Assembly (NCBI RefSeq): GCF_020382885.2
Contig: NC_058498.1
Span: 24,457,001 to 24,521,000, forward strand
Source: Scatophagus argus
Taxonomy: Eukaryota > Chordata > Actinopteri > Scatophagidae
Reading direction: 5' to 3'
Length of the DNA stretch: 64,000 nt
The notes below the pieces were generated by a model. It made no database searches and was not told the DNA's origin. It saw nothing but the letters and a program-made list of their open reading frames with translations. Numbering within the stretch: the stretch's first letter is position 1; every line of letters begins with the position of its first letter. Made by a program: the position numbers and the translations under genes. Shown one piece after another: positions 61,988 to 64,000 of this stretch.

Positions 61988-62283
61988 ACACTATATAGAC
62001 ATAAGTATTGGGGCATCTGACCATTACACCAACAGAGACTTAAATGACTTCGCATTCTAAACACACAGACAGCTTTGCAGATATAACAGCTTCCAATCTT
62101 CTGTGAAGGCTTTCCACAAGGTTTTCGAGTGTTTCTGTGGGAATTTTTGCCCATTCATACAGCAGAGCATTTGTGAGGTCAGACACTGATGCTGGACCAA
62201 AAGGCCTGGCTCACAATCTCTGTTCCAGTTCATTTGGAAGGTGTTGGATGGTTCTGTGTGGACTCTGTGTGGACCAGTCAAGT
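61988..62283 (-). mobile_element. Tc1/mariner-like transposon end fragment
   Basis: One terminus (CACTATATAGACATAAGTAT, preceded by TA) and part of the adjoining coding remnant are present. The minus-strand frame reads MNWNRDCEPGLLVQHQCLTS, then QKFPQKHSKTLWKAF, a sequence type seen in common fish Tc1-like elements. The other end is absent beyond about 62,283. Confidence 0.65.
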
Positions 62284-63335
62284 TCTTCCACACCTCAATT
62301 ACTATTGTGAAGAACTCTTACTTTACTTGAGTATTTCTATTTTCTCTATTTCTCTATTTTCTCTATTTGCTTTTTACTCCACCACATTGATTTACTCCTT
62401 TAGTTACCGGTTCCTTTGCTGTTTCAGATTAACAATATAATAATATCACCAAATAAATTTGAATGTAATATTATAGATTAAGATAAAACTATCGATCTCG
62501 CCAAGACAAAATTCACAAGCTATCCTGCACATAAACTATATAAAGAATCTGCCGGTCAAGTATTCAAGGTATCACTTTCACCACAAGCCACCTTCACCAG
62601 CAGGTTACTTAAGGCACCTGATAATATAATATACACTGTTCTGTAGCATGCCATCCTGCATAAGTACTTTTGGTTTTGGTACTTGAAGTATATTTTTATG
62701 CTAATAATTTGCAAGAATGTGAATTTAAACTTTAAATTGTATGTACAGTGTATATGTGTGTTTGCAAAGTACTTCTACGTTATATATTTAAATACAGCTT
62801 AAATAGTTAAAAGAAAAAAAAAGCTCAAAAATATCAGCCAGTGCAGCAGTGTGACTCAGTGATGTGTTTTTTTAATAGTTTTTGGAGCTCTATGGTACAG
62901 AGAAAGAAAATATATCAGGCTTACACGCACACACACACACAATACTTGCTAGTAGGATACATTCATTGCTGGTTTGATTCAGCGTTTGATATTTGTTGGC
63001 AAGAAGAGAAAAATACAGTCTCATGCTGCTTGCTGTGCCAATACCTCTACCAGACAAAGCACCCACAGTGTGATGTGTGTCAGTGGTGTACGTCAGTGAC
63101 CACGGCTGTGGTGGTGTAGGAGTACGGACTGAGCAGCAAGGCCAGTGTGTAGTGACGATGACCTTCAGCATGGGCCTCAAACACGACCTGCACACACACA
63201 CACAGAACACCACAGGATCAATGACAAAAACATTTGCACTCAATCTGACCTTTACAGTGCAGGCCAAAGTCACTGTTAAGGACAGGACTGAGAGAAGTAA
63301 ATAACAAATGATGATATTCATTAAACCGTCCAAGT
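62284..63335. other. Non-coding sequence
   Basis: AT-rich, with short CA runs near 62,926-62,941 and 63,189-63,203. No gene is seen. Confidence 0.55.
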
Positions 63336-63428
63336 ACCCTGGACTGGTCGCCAGTCAATCGCAGGGGCTGACACACAAAGACAACCACTCACGCACACAC
63401 TCACACCTAGGGGCAATGTATAGTAGCC
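63336..63428 (-). mobile_element. SINE internal fragment abutting a second SINE
   Basis: A central piece of the same SINE, from the CACCCTGGACTGG region to the GTAGCC region, runs straight into the tail of another copy at about 63429. It lacks both the head and the TGGA tail. Confidence 0.85.
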
Positions 63429-63762
63429 ATCCATCCATCCATTTTCTATACCGCTTATCCGTCAGGGTCGCGGGGGAGCTGGAGCCTATCCCAGCTGACT
63501 ACGGGCGAGAGGCAGGGTTCACCCTGGACTGGTCGCCAGTCAATCGCAGGGCCAACACACAAAGACAAACAACCACACACTCTCACACTCACACCTAGGG
63601 ACAATGTAGAGTAGCCAATTAACCTAATGTGCATGTTTTTGGTATTGTGGGAGGAAGCCGGGAGGGAGAACATGCAAACTCCACATAGAAGGGCCCAGAC
63701 CAGGATCGGAACCCTCTTGCTATGAGGCCACAGTGCTAACCACTGCACCACCGCGCTGCCCC
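63429..63762 (-). mobile_element. Near-complete SINE copy with internal deletion
   Basis: Same orientation and family as the 24.4-kb copy, from the CCAT repeats to the degraded tRNA head (GCGCTGCCCC). About 30 bp are missing near 63660, where the CCGGAGAAAACC block should be, and part of the B-box region is altered. No clear flanking duplication was found. Confidence 0.88.
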
Positions 63763-64000
63763 TGTCTGACACCACCATCCTCAAAATGCCTCCATTTCTG
63801 AATATCAAGTCCGACTCGAAGCTGAAGTCAAAGTTTGAAACATGGCGGCTCATATGAATGAACGTTTACAGATGGAGGGGAAAGGTTTCAGTGAATTCAG
63901 TTGCACTGAAAACACAAGATTTTGAAATGTTTGGTGCAACTGGTATTGAAGCTGTGAAAAAGATGACATCAGACAACATTTAGCGTCTGCTGAGTGTAGA

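Noticed and set aside
62890..63333. 147-codon minus-strand ORF
   Set aside because: Contains CA-repeat translation (CVCVC) and no recognisable domain; no splice or start context.
63844..63924. Short ORF starting in an AAACATGGCGG context
   Set aside because: The Kozak context is good but the frame stops after 26 codons with no donor site; probably chance.
1..64000. CRISPR arrays, operons, toxin-antitoxin or phage-type modules
   Set aside because: The sequence is vertebrate nuclear DNA with spliced genes; the tandem repeats are simple microsatellites.

Overview
The window looks like nuclear DNA from a teleost fish, most likely a spiny-rayed one; I cannot name the species. The evidence is two vertebrate genes with short phased introns, many CA/GT and GA microsatellites, a tRNA-derived SINE with a CCAT/TGGA tail, CR1/L2-type LINE fragments and Tc1/mariner-type DNA transposons. 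There is no bacterial, viral, CRISPR or operon structure. Most ORFs over 60 codons here are chance or simple-repeat readthrough.

Two genes can be assembled exon by exon on the plus strand. rfc4 (about 31.0-37.4 kb) encodes a 358-residue replication factor C subunit 4 in ten coding exons after an inferred non-coding first exon. Its promoter region carries E2F-like and ETS-like motifs. b4galt6 (about 43.3-56.4 kb) encodes a 382-residue beta-1,4-galactosyltransferase 6 (lactosylceramide synthase) in nine coding exons. A GC-rich 5' region with four short upstream ORFs precedes it and a long 3' UTR follows. The two genes share no pathway: one loads the PCNA clamp in the nucleus, the other builds glycosphingolipids in the Golgi.

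The left 31 kb is intergenic or intronic. It holds microsatellites, a LINE fragment with a reverse-transcriptase FADD motif (5.9-6.8 kb), a candidate solo LTR (5.0-5.6 kb), a 5'-truncated SINE with 15-bp target-site duplications (7.9 kb), a complete SINE with 12-bp duplications (24.4-24.8 kb) and a decayed LINE with a YADD motif (26.4-27.1 kb). Two minus-strand stretches look like real coding exons of unidentified gene(s): about 29.00-29.09 kb, a possible first coding exon, and 12.78-12.96 kb. They may belong to one long minus-strand gene, but that is inference. An AT-rich stretch at 30.3-30.9 kb, free of repeats and genes, may be a conserved regulatory element.

Between rfc4 and b4galt6 lie a 1,080-bp DNA transposon with inverted termini and TA duplications (38.34-39.42 kb), a CTCF-like motif at 39.49 kb and a broken minus-strand LINE (39.7-42.1 kb). 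Downstream of b4galt6 are its 3' UTR with paired Pumilio-type motifs, non-coding sequence, a Tc1-like fragment (62.0-62.3 kb) and a rearranged SINE pair (63.3-63.8 kb). The most unusual structural feature is a perfect 27-bp inverted repeat with a 7-nt loop in b4galt6 intron 3. I found no convincing undescribed biological system; the unidentified minus-strand exons are the most open question.
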